Assembly: GCF_001513675.1 (NCBI RefSeq)
Contig: NZ_CP013859.1
Location: forward strand, 2,853,081-2,917,080
Source of the DNA: Microbacterium sp. XT11
GTDB lineage: Bacteria > Actinomycetota > Actinomycetes > Actinomycetales > Microbacteriaceae
DNA: 64,000 bases
Reading direction: 5' to 3'
The translations under genes and the position numbers were made by a program. The notes beneath the pieces were generated by a model. That model made no database searches and was not told where the DNA came from. It worked only from the letters and a program-made list of their open reading frames with translations. Shown in pieces: positions 57,111 to 64,000 of the stretch (positions within the stretch are counted from its first letter, which is position 1; each line of letters begins with the position of its first letter).

Positions 57111-59567
57111 CGTCTCCGTGTTCACGGAGATCGGCGTGCCGGTCAGCGCCGCCGTGGTCACCCTGCGTCGCGCGCGGCCCTGACCCGGTGCCTTCGGCTC
57201 CGGCAGCGCGTCGAGAACGGAGTCGAGCAGCTGTTCGGCCGGGGTCTTCGGCCCCTTGCGCTCGCTCCCCCGCTTCTTGCGGGACTTCTTCGCGCGCTCG
57301 GGGACGATCGACTCGGTCTGCACGGTGACCGTGACGACCTCCTGCTGCCCTTCGGCCGGTGGTGCGATGGTCGAGGCGGCGATCTGCGCCAGTGCCGTCT
57401 TCGCACCCTCTGGGATGACGTGTGTCGTGCCCGCCACCGGCTGAGAGCTCTGGCTCTGCCCGTTCCCGCCGCGCTGGCGACGGTTCGACGAAGAGTTCCC
57501 GTTCGACGAGGAGCGGTGCTTGATCACGGGGTCGTGGTGCACGATCACCCCGCGCCCTGCGCAGACCTCGCATGCCTCACTGAACGTCTCGAGCAGACCG
57601 AGCCCGAGCTTCTTGCGCGTCATCTGCACGAGGCCGAGCGAGGTGACCTCGGCGACCTGGTGCTTCGTGCGGTCGCGGCTCAGGCACTCGATGAGCCGGC
57701 GCAGCACGAGGTCACGGTTGGATTCCAGCACCATGTCGATGAAGTCGACGACGATGATGCCGCCGATGTCACGCAGACGCAGCTGCCGGACGATCTCCTC
57801 CGCGGCTTCGAGATTGTTCTTGGTGACCGTCTCCTCGAGATTGCCGCCCGAACCGACGAACTTGCCGGTGTTGACGTCGACCACGGTCATCGCCTCGGTG
57901 CGGTCGATGACGAGCGAACCGCCAGACGGCAGCCAGACCTTGCGATCGAGCGCCTTCTCGATCTGTTCGGTGATGCGGAAGGCGTCGAAGGGGTCCACCT
58001 CGTCCGTGTACGGCTCGACGCGCTCGAGCAGGTCGGGAGCGACGCTCTCGAGGTAGGCCGTGATGGTGCGCTGCGCATCCTCGCCCTGGATGAGCATCTT
58101 GCCGAAGTCCTCGTTGAAGACGTCACGGACGATCTTGACCAGCAGATCCGGCTCGGCGTGCAGGAGCGCGGGCGCCTGCTGCGTCTCGACCTGCTTCTGG
58201 ATGTGCTCCCACTGGGTCGTGAGCCGCTGCACGTCACGCGTCAGCTGCTCCTCGGTTGCCCCCTCCGCCGCTGTGCGGACGATGACGCCGGACGACTCGG
58301 GCAGCACCTCCTTGAGGATCCGTTTGAGCCGCGCACGCTCGTTGTCGGGGAGCTTCCGGCTGATGCCGTTCATCGATCCGCCGGGAACGTACACGAGGTA
58401 GCGGCCGGGGAGGGAGATCTGGCTCGTCAGCCGCGCGCCCTTGTGGCCGACCGGGTCCTTCGTGACCTGCACGAGCACACGGTCCCCCGGCTTGAGCGCC
58501 AGCTCGATGCGACGGGGCTGGTTGCCGGTCTCCACGCCGTCCCAGTCCACCTCGCCGGAGTACAGCACGGCGTTGCGTCCGCGCCCGATGTCCACGAACG
58601 CGGCCTCCATGCTCGGCAGCACGTTCTGCACGCGACCGAGGTAGACGTTGCCGATCAGCGACGCATCCTGGTTACGGGCGACGTAGTGCTCCACGAGCAC
58701 GCCGTCTTCGAGCACGCCGATCTGGGTACGGCCGTTCTTGGAGCGCACGACCATCTTGCGGTCGACGGACTCGCGGCGCGCGAGGAACTCGGCCTCGGTC
58801 ACGACGGGACGACGGCGCCCGGCGTCACGCCCGTCGCGTCGGCGCTGCTTCTTCGCCTCGAGACGCGTTGAGCCCTTGATGGCCTTCGGCTCGGTGATGT
58901 ACTCGACGACGCGCTGCCGCTGGCGCGGCTCGGAGCGCTCATCATCGGAATCGGAGCCGCCCCGGCGGCGCCGACCGCGACGGCCGGATGCCGGCTCCTC
59001 CTGGTCACGGGCGACGTCTCGGTCGCGGCCGGGGCGTGCGGGGAGCGGCACGATCTCCGGTGCGTAGAAGTGCAGCTGGGTGGACACCCGCGAGACGAAG
59101 ACCTCGGGCAGCAGCCCCAGCGACACGGCCGTCACCGGTGCGGGCGGCTCGGGCTCGGAGACCTCGGGAGTCCCCGACTCGGGAGTCGCCGCCTCCGGAG
59201 TCACCGTCTCGGCCACCGGCTGGGCGGGGGCGGCATCCGCACCATCCGCGTCAGCCTCCACCCCGGCACGCTCGTCCTCGGTCGACGGGGCCTCGGCGGG
59301 CTCAGCTTCGGCGGGCTCAGCCTCGGTCGACTCGGCCTCGGCAGGCTCAGTCGCACTGGCGTCAGCTTCAGCAGCCTCGACCTCAGCAGGCTCGGTCCCG
59401 GCGGTGTCGGCCGGCGAATCGCCCAGCGGTTCCTCGCTCGACCGCGCCTCCTGCGACGGCGCGCCGGCTGCCTCGTCGTCTCGGCCAGCCGTCACCTCTG
59501 CGGGCGCGTCGGCATCCGCAGGGAAATCGAGGGTAGGGGCGTCGTAGTCATTGTTGTCATCAGCCAT
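57075..59567 (-). CDS. rne: Ribonuclease E/G family protein
   Basis: The main RNA-decay endonuclease, about 830 residues. The first ~250 are a disordered, acidic Ala/Glu-rich extension with a near-repeat (AEPAEAEPAEAPSTE) and a basic RGRRRRGG patch. The catalytic half has an S1 domain, a DNase I-like site with VVDVNTGKFVGSGG and IVVDFIDM, and the zinc-link CEVCAGRG. A basic C-terminal tail follows. The ATG at 59567 is chosen, with GAGGAG upstream. The N-terminal location of the extension is typical of actinobacterial RNase E. Confidence 0.94.
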   Translation of the reverse strand: MADDNNDYDAPTLDFPADADAPAEVTAGRDDEAAGAPSQEARSSEEPLGDSPADTAGTEPAEVEAAEADASATEPAEAESTEAEPAEAEPAEAPSTEDERAGVEADADGADAAPAQPVAETVTPEAATPESGTPEVSEPEPPAPVTAVSLGLLPEVFVSRVSTQLHFYAPEIVPLPARPGRDRDVARDQEEPASGRRGRRRRGGSDSDDERSEPRQRQRVVEYITEPKAIKGSTRLEAKKQRRRDGRDAGRRRPVVTEAEFLARRESVDRKMVVRSKNGRTQIGVLEDGVLVEHYVARNQDASLIGNVYLGRVQNVLPSMEAAFVDIGRGRNAVLYSGEVDWDGVETGNQPRRIELALKPGDRVLVQVTKDPVGHKGARLTSQISLPGRYLVYVPGGSMNGISRKLPDNERARLKRILKEVLPESSGVIVRTAAEGATEEQLTRDVQRLTTQWEHIQKQVETQQAPALLHAEPDLLVKIVRDVFNEDFGKMLIQGEDAQRTITAYLESVAPDLLERVEPYTDEVDPFDAFRITEQIEKALDRKVWLPSGGSLVIDRTEAMTVVDVNTGKFVGSGGNLEETVTKNNLEAAEEIVRQLRLRDIGGIIVVDFIDMVLESNRDLVLRRLIECLSRDRTKHQVAEVTSLGLVQMTRKKLGLGLLETFSEACEVCAGRGVIVHHDPVIKHRSSSNGNSSSNRRQRGGNGQSQSSQPVAGTTHVIPEGAKTALAQIAASTIAPPAEGQQEVVTVTVQTESIVPERAKKSRKKRGSERKGPKTPAEQLLDSVLDALPEPKAPGQGRARRRVTTAALTGTPISVNTETSAPITSGDAQA

Positions 59568-59746
59568 CTCTGGCGTACTCCTCGCGCGGGGCATCTCGTG
59601 CTCCGCGAAATCTCATGCGGCACCCGCTGGTGCCGCGAACTCACTCGGCGTGCAACCGGCTCTCGGCTCTGGTCACGTGGGGCATACGGCCCCGAAGTCT
59701 GCGTCGATGCGTGCCGCGGCAGGTGCCGAGCGATGCATCACACGCC

Positions 59747-59752
59747 ATTATC
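59747..59752 (-). promoter_or_regulatory. Extended -10 (TGCGATAAT) of rne
   Basis: GATAAT with an upstream TG gives an extended -10 about 180 bp before rne. The leader includes two perfect hairpins: GCGGCACC/GGTGCCGC at 59617-59636 and GGGGC/GCCCC at 59679-59693. The rest of the 297-bp gap holds only the divergent promoter of the VKOR-family gene. Confidence 0.45.
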
Positions 59753-59852
59753 GCACCTCGCGTGCCCGTTCGCGGCATCCGTTCACCGGAACGGCACCGT
59801 GTTCGCGCCGCGCCGGGCCCGCGCCTCACGTCACGCCCATAGCAATCGCTGT

Positions 59853-59858
59853 GATAAT
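59853..59858 (+). promoter_or_regulatory. Extended -10 (TGTGATAAT) of the VKOR-family gene
   Basis: GATAAT lies six bases before the ATG with TG one base upstream of the hexamer. It is the clearest leaderless promoter in the window. Confidence 0.6.
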
Positions 59859-59864
59859 CCACAT

Positions 59865-60476
59865 ATGAGCGAGCAGCGCACCCGCCCCACCGTCTACGCC
59901 GTCTGGCTGATCATCGCGAGCATCGTGGGGTGGTTCGCAGCATTCCAGCTCACCGTCGAGAAGTTCGCGCTGCTCGAGAAGCCCGACACAGCGCTGAGCT
60001 GCGACTTCAGCGCGTTCATCCAGTGCGGCAAGAATCTCGAGTCCTGGCAGGGGTCGGTGTTCGGCTTCCCCAACCCGATCCTTGGCCTGACGGGCTGGAT
60101 GGCCCCGCTCGTCGTCGGCGTCGCCCTGCTCGCGGGTGCCCGGTTCCCCCGATGGTTCTGGGCCCTCTTCGGCGCAGGCATCACGTTCGCCTTCGGATTC
60201 GTCTGCTGGCTCATCTCGCAGAGCATCTACGACCTGGTCGTGCTCTGCCCGTGGTGCATGGTCACCTGGGCTGTCACGATCCCGACCTTCTATGCCACGA
60301 CGCTCCAGCTCATTCGGAACGGCACCTTCACTTCCTCGGCGAAGGCACAGGATCGTGCGCGGCGCATGATGGCCTGGGTTCCGCTGGCCACGATCCTCAC
60401 GTTCGCCGTCATCGTCGTGATGGCGCAGAGCTACGGCATAGACGTGATCGGCGAGGTGTCGCGGCTCTTCTTCTGA
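59865..60476 (+). CDS. Vitamin K epoxide reductase (VKOR) family membrane protein
   Basis: A 203-residue membrane protein of the bacterial VKOR family, which reoxidises disulfide-forming partners using quinones. About five helices are visible. The loop cysteine pair is in SCDFSAFIQCGKN, and the active CxxC is VLCPWCMVTW. No DsbA-like thioredoxin is fused or adjacent. The long frame upstream is antisense to rne, and the ATG at 59865 directly follows a leaderless promoter. Confidence 0.93.
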   Translation: MSEQRTRPTVYAVWLIIASIVGWFAAFQLTVEKFALLEKPDTALSCDFSAFIQCGKNLESWQGSVFGFPNPILGLTGWMAPLVVGVALLAGARFPRWFWALFGAGITFAFGFVCWLISQSIYDLVVLCPWCMVTWAVTIPTFYATTLQLIRNGTFTSSAKAQDRARRMMAWVPLATILTFAVIVVMAQSYGIDVIGEVSRLFF

Positions 60477-60568
60477 CGCCGCACCGCTCCGCAGCCTGCG
60501 GCGCCGCTCCGTGCGCACCGCACAGCGCGCACGGCCGCATGCGGCGGCACTCCGGCCTCTGCGACGAC

Positions 60569-60600
60569 GAAGGCCCTCCCGCGAGAGCGGGAGGGCCTTC
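60569..60600. terminator. Bidirectional hairpin between the VKOR-family gene and ndk
   Basis: A perfect 14-bp stem GAAGGCCCTCCCGC with GCGGGAGGGCCTTC and a GAGA tetraloop lies between the two convergent genes and can serve both. Confidence 0.85.
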
Positions 60601-60612
60601 GTCCGATCCGGC

Positions 60613-61029
60613 TCAGTCGAACCAGATGCTCAGCTCGCGTGCTGCCGACTCGGGACTGTCCGACCCGTGCACGAGGTTCTGCTGGACCTTCAGACCCCAG
60701 TCGCGACCGTAGTCGCCGCGGATCGTTCCGGGCGCCGCCGACGTCGGGTCGGTGGTGCCCGCGAGAGACCGGAAGCCCTCGATGACCCGGTTCCCCGCCA
60801 GGCGGATGGCGACAGAAGGCCCCGACATCATGAACTCGAGCAGCGGCTCGTAGAAGGGCTTGCCCTCGTGTTCGGCGTAGTGGGCGGCGAGGCGGTCACG
60901 GTCGGGCTCGACCAGGCGGATGTCGACGAGGGCGTAGCCCTTCGCCTCGATGCGCGCGAGGATCGCGCCGGTCAGGCCGCGGGCCACGCCGTCGGGCTTG
61001 ACGAGGACGAGGGTTTCTTCGGTGGCCAT
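60613..61029 (-). CDS. ndk: Nucleoside diphosphate kinase
   Basis: Ndk transfers phosphate between nucleoside tri- and diphosphates. The 138-residue protein starts MATEETLVLVKPDGVARG and has the catalytic histidine in QQNLVHGSDSPESAARE. The conserved GTIRGDYG segment precedes it. The ATG at 61029 is one base past the DUF4233 stop, giving the common actinobacterial order ileS-folC-DUF4233-ndk. Confidence 0.97.
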   Translation of the reverse strand: MATEETLVLVKPDGVARGLTGAILARIEAKGYALVDIRLVEPDRDRLAAHYAEHEGKPFYEPLLEFMMSGPSVAIRLAGNRVIEGFRSLAGTTDPTSAAPGTIRGDYGRDWGLKVQQNLVHGSDSPESAARELSIWFD

Positions 61030-61030
61030 G

Positions 61031-61453
61031 TCATTCACTCTCTGTCTGAGTCGGAACCTGCGGCTCGGCCGGGCGTCGCGCGTCCAACCGGGCCCCCATG
61101 ATCGTCGCATACGCCCACATGCCGCCGAAAATCAGCACGACGAGCAGGATCGCCGGAACGAGGAAGGCCGACAGCGCGATGATCGCCTGGATCACCCACC
61201 CCGCGGTGATGGCCCACGGCGCGGTGATCATGCCGGCGACCGCGAGGCACGCCAGCGCGACGACGGCTCCTCCGACGATGCCCCACCACTGCTCGATACC
61301 GTCGGGGAGCGCCTTGAGACCGAAGACGGTCAGCCCGGCGAGGAACACGACGATGGACTCGAAGCCGAGCACGATCGGCGCCAGTTTCTGAACGAGCGTG
61401 CGCGCCGGTCGGGGAGCGCGAGCCCGCGCCGCCGCGGCGCTCACGCGCGCCAC
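61031..61453 (-). CDS. DUF4233 membrane protein
   Basis: A 140-residue protein with four predicted helices: IVLGFESIVVFLAGLTVFGL, then GIVGGAVVALACLAVAGMI, a third at AGWVIQAIIALSAFLV, and a fourth at ILLVVLIFGGMWAYA. The FE(S/A)IVVFLAGL motif marks DUF4233, a family almost always encoded between folC and ndk in actinobacteria. Function unknown. It overlaps the folC end by 13 bp. Confidence 0.9.
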   Translation of the reverse strand: MARVSAAAARARAPRPARTLVQKLAPIVLGFESIVVFLAGLTVFGLKALPDGIEQWWGIVGGAVVALACLAVAGMITAPWAITAGWVIQAIIALSAFLVPAILLVVLIFGGMWAYATIMGARLDARRPAEPQVPTQTESE

Positions 61454-62811
61454 CCCGACTTCCAGTCCTCCTCATCCGACATCGCGATCGCCTCCCCTGC
61501 CAGCACGACGGAGCCCGCGATCACCACCGCGCGGCGGTCGGATGCCGCGGCCCATTCGCGCGCGGCGTCTGCGGCATCCGCCAGCGTCGGATGCACCGTG
61601 GCCCTGTGGCCAGCGGCCTCGACGAGGTCGGCGATGGCATCCGCGTCGCTGGCACGGTCGGAGTCGGGGGCCGTGGCGAAGACGTGAGCCGCGACGGGAG
61701 CGAGCCGCGCGACGATGCCGGCCGCATCTTTGTCGGCGAGGACGCCGAGCACGACGCCCCACTCGTCGAAGTCGAAGCTGTCGCCCATCGCCTGCGCCAG
61801 TGCCGCCGCCCCGTGCGGATTGTGCGCGGCGTCCACGATCACGGTGGGCGCGATGCCGATGAGCTGGAGACGACCAGGAGAGGTCGCCGCCTGCAGGCCC
61901 TCCGACATGACGTCGCCTGCGACCGCCTGGCTCGCTCCGCCGATCAGCGACTCGACCGCAGCCACGGCGAGTGCGGCGTTGTGCCCCTGGTGAGCGCCGT
62001 AGAGGGGCAGGTACTCCTCCACGTACTCCCCCGCGAGACCGCGGATCGTGATCAGCTGCCCGCCGACCGCGAGCTTCTGATCCGCAAGGCCGAAGTCCTC
62101 ACCCTCGAACGCGATGGTCGCGTTCTTCTCGGCGGCGACGCGGCGGAGCACCTCCGCGGCCTCGGCGGGCTGCTGCGCCGAGACGACGGCGGCGCCGTCC
62201 TTGATGATCCCGGCCTTGACCGTGGCGATCTCCGCAATCGTGCTGCCGAGCCGGTCGGCGTGGTCGATGTCGATGGGCGCGAACACGGCGACGTCTCCGT
62301 CTGCCGTGTTCGTGGAATCCCACTCGCCGCCCATGCCGACCTCGAGCACGAGTACGTCGACCGGCGCATCGGCTACGGCGACGAAGGCCAGCACGGTGAG
62401 CAGCTCGAAGAAGGTCAGCGGCTCCTCTCCTGCCGACTGCAGTTCTGCGTCGACGATCCCGACGAAGGGCTCGATCTCGTCCCATGCGTCGGCCACCGCG
62501 GCGTCGGAGATCGGCTCCCCGTCGATCATGATCCGCTCGGTGAACCGCTCCAGATGAGGGCTCGTGAACAGACCGGTGCGCAGGTCGTGCGCGCGCAGCA
62601 GGCTCTCGATGATGCGCGCGGTCGACGTCTTCCCGTTCGTGCCAGTGATGTGCACGACGCGATAGGTCTTCTGCGGGTCATCGAGGAACGCCAGGATGCG
62701 CGCGACGCGCTCCTTCCTGGGCTGCACCCAGCGCTCCCCTGCCCGCGCGAGCAGCGTCTCGTAGACGGCATCCGCACGCCGGCGCTGTTCCGGGTCGAAG
62801 TCGTCGCTCAT
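61441..62811 (-). CDS. folC: Folylpolyglutamate/dihydrofolate synthase
   Basis: A Mur-ligase-like enzyme adding glutamate to folates. The 456-residue protein has HITGTNGKTSTARIIESLL (P-loop), GLFTSPHLERFTERI, LEVGMGGEWDSTNT, and VDAAHNPHGAAALAQAM. It overlaps ileS by 4 bp. Together with pabB in this window it covers two folate steps, though the genes are far apart. Confidence 0.95.
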   Translation of the reverse strand: MSDDFDPEQRRRADAVYETLLARAGERWVQPRKERVARILAFLDDPQKTYRVVHITGTNGKTSTARIIESLLRAHDLRTGLFTSPHLERFTERIMIDGEPISDAAVADAWDEIEPFVGIVDAELQSAGEEPLTFFELLTVLAFVAVADAPVDVLVLEVGMGGEWDSTNTADGDVAVFAPIDIDHADRLGSTIAEIATVKAGIIKDGAAVVSAQQPAEAAEVLRRVAAEKNATIAFEGEDFGLADQKLAVGGQLITIRGLAGEYVEEYLPLYGAHQGHNAALAVAAVESLIGGASQAVAGDVMSEGLQAATSPGRLQLIGIAPTVIVDAAHNPHGAAALAQAMGDSFDFDEWGVVLGVLADKDAAGIVARLAPVAAHVFATAPDSDRASDADAIADLVEAAGHRATVHPTLADAADAAREWAAASDRRAVVIAGSVVLAGEAIAMSDEEDWKSGWRA

Positions 62812-64000
62812 GATGCTGCTCCGATCCTGCTGACCGCGACCGTGAAATCGTCTCGGTTGGCGTACGTTCCCGCAGGGATCACCGCCGTGTGCTCGGCAAC
62901 CGGAAGCTCGGCATCGCTGCGATGCACGGCGTGCTCGACGGCGAGGGTCTCCCCTGCCACGTTCGCTGCGTCGAACACCAGCTCCACGGCAGCCGCGTCC
63001 TCCTCGCTCGAGAACCGCAGGTCGAGGCGGATGCGGTCGCTGACGTCGAAGCCGGCGTTCTTGCGAGTGTCCTGCACGGCCCGGATGACGTCTCGGGCCA
63101 GCCCCTCGGCCTCGAGCTCGGGGGTCGTTGCCGTGTCGAGCAGCACGAAGCCGCCACTGGGCACGATCGCGAGCGCCTCACCCTCTGGACGGCCCGTGGT
63201 CTCGAGCACCAGCTCGTACTCTCCGGGCTCGAGGGCGATCCCCCCAGCGGTCACGACCCCGTCGACCTCGGTCCAGTCCCCTGTGCGGGCCGCCTGGATG
63301 GCCTTCTGCACGTCCTTGCCGAGGCGCGGCCCTGCCGCGCGCGCGTTGATGCTGAGACGATGGTCGATGCCGTAGTCCGCCGCGGTGGTCTCGGTGAGCT
63401 CGACGAGCTCGACCTCCTTGACGTTGAGCTCCTCGCGGAGGATGTCCTCGAACTGGCCCAGCGCGGCCGCCACGGGCGAGACCACCGTGAACCGCGCGAG
63501 CGGGAGCCGCACGCGCAGCTTCTCCTTCTTGCGCAGCGCGTTGCCGACGCTCGACAGCTCGCGCACGGCGTCCATCGCATCGCGGATCTCGTCCGCCGCC
63601 GGGAAGGCGTCGGCGTCCGGCCAATCCTGCAGGTGCACGCTCCGGCCGCCGGTGAGCCCCTGCCAGACGCGCTCGCTCACGAGCGGCACCAGCGGCGCCG
63701 CCACGCGGCACAGCGTCTCGAGCACCGTGTAGAGCGTGTCGAACGCCGAGGTGTCGGTGCCCTCCCAGAACCGGTCGCGCGAACGGCGGATGTACCAGTT
63801 CGTGAGGATCTCGGCGAAGTCCCGCAGGCGGGCGGGTGCCGTGGTCGAGTCCAGGCCCTCGAGGTCGGCGCGGACCTCGCGGACGAGGTCGCCGAGCCGC
63901 GCGAGGATGTACCGGTCGAGCACATCGGCGGAGTCGGTGCGCCACGAGGCCTCGTAGCCGCCTTCCTTCGCCGCGTTGGCGTAGGTGGCGAAGAAGTACC
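62808..64000 (-). CDS. ileS: Isoleucine-tRNA ligase, C-terminal part (runs off the right edge)
   Basis: The last ~397 codons of a class I synthetase. The frame is open from the window edge (YFFATYANAAKEGGYEASW). The anticodon-binding region includes LDRYILARLGDLVREVRADL and FAEILTNWYIRRSRDRFWEG, a strongly IleS-like block, followed by a C-terminal domain typical of the long actinobacterial/eukaryote-like IleS class. The catalytic HIGH and KMSKS motifs lie outside the window. Confidence 0.93.
   Translation of the reverse strand, partial: YFFATYANAAKEGGYEASWRTDSADVLDRYILARLGDLVREVRADLEGLDSTTAPARLRDFAEILTNWYIRRSRDRFWEGTDTSAFDTLYTVLETLCRVAAPLVPLVSERVWQGLTGGRSVHLQDWPDADAFPAADEIRDAMDAVRELSSVGNALRKKEKLRVRLPLARFTVVSPVAAALGQFEDILREELNVKEVELVELTETTAADYGIDHRLSINARAAGPRLGKDVQKAIQAARTGDWTEVDGVVTAGGIALEPGEYELVLETTGRPEGEALAIVPSGGFVLLDTATTPELEAEGLARDVIRAVQDTRKNAGFDVSDRIRLDLRFSSEEDAAAVELVFDAANVAGETLAVEHAVHRSDAELPVAEHTAVIPAGTYANRDDFTVAVSRIGAAS

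Overview
The window looks like chromosomal DNA from a Microbacterium-like actinobacterium (Microbacteriaceae). The basis is very high GC with G/C-ending codons, frequent GTG/TTG starts, 4-bp ATGA/GTGA gene overlaps, and actinobacterial families and gene order (hrcA-dnaJ-rsmE-HIT-phoH-ybeY-CNNM/CBS-era; comEA-comEC-holA; rne-rplU-rpmA-obgE-proB-proA; ileS-folC-DUF4233-ndk). The assignment rests on protein resemblance and was not checked by a search.

Layout. 1-1554: an ECF-type sigma factor with a membrane-anchored partner (minus strand). 1600-12537: a long minus-strand housekeeping block containing hemW, hrcA with a CIRCE operator, dnaJ, rsmE, HIT, phoH, ybeY, a CBS/CNNM protein and era, plus lepA and a DUF1990 protein. 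12.8-18.5 kb: a plus-strand oligopeptide ABC importer (two permeases, fused double ATPase, lipoprotein) closed by a strong hairpin. 18.5-20.5 kb: an alpha/beta hydrolase converging on an MFS transporter. 20.9-29.2 kb: rpsT, then holA, comEC, comEA, leuS and pabB. 29.3-37.9 kb: DedA, App1-type phosphatase, a glycosylase-like protein, GH3 N-acetylhexosaminidase, NAD(P)-binding protein, two membrane proteins, FAD monooxygenase, LysR and two small genes.

37.9-48.3 kb is the accessory region. A TetR/DHA2-efflux cassette abuts a severed YobI-like P-loop NTPase gene, which overlaps the end of a complete type I restriction-modification operon (hsdM-hsdS-hsdR). Beyond hsdM lie an orphan C-terminal fragment, a decayed IS3-family element, and the C-terminal stub of a serine recombinase running into tRNA-Ala(GGC). 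This reads as a worn integrative element whose integrase was disrupted while the restriction system stayed intact. hsdS carries a four-copy 12-bp (LEAE) spacer repeat of the kind that changes target spacing in EcoR124-type enzymes.

48.5-64 kb returns to core genes: small proteins, an SDR, rsfS, nadD, proA, proB, obgE, rpmA, rplU, rne, a VKOR-family protein, ndk, DUF4233, folC and the 3' part of ileS, which runs off the right edge.

A recurrent feature is a TAnnnT-like -10 hexamer exactly 6 or 7 nt before the start codon of about thirteen genes, the signature of leaderless mRNAs. In two cases (holA, proA) the TAG stop codon of the preceding gene forms the first half of that hexamer.
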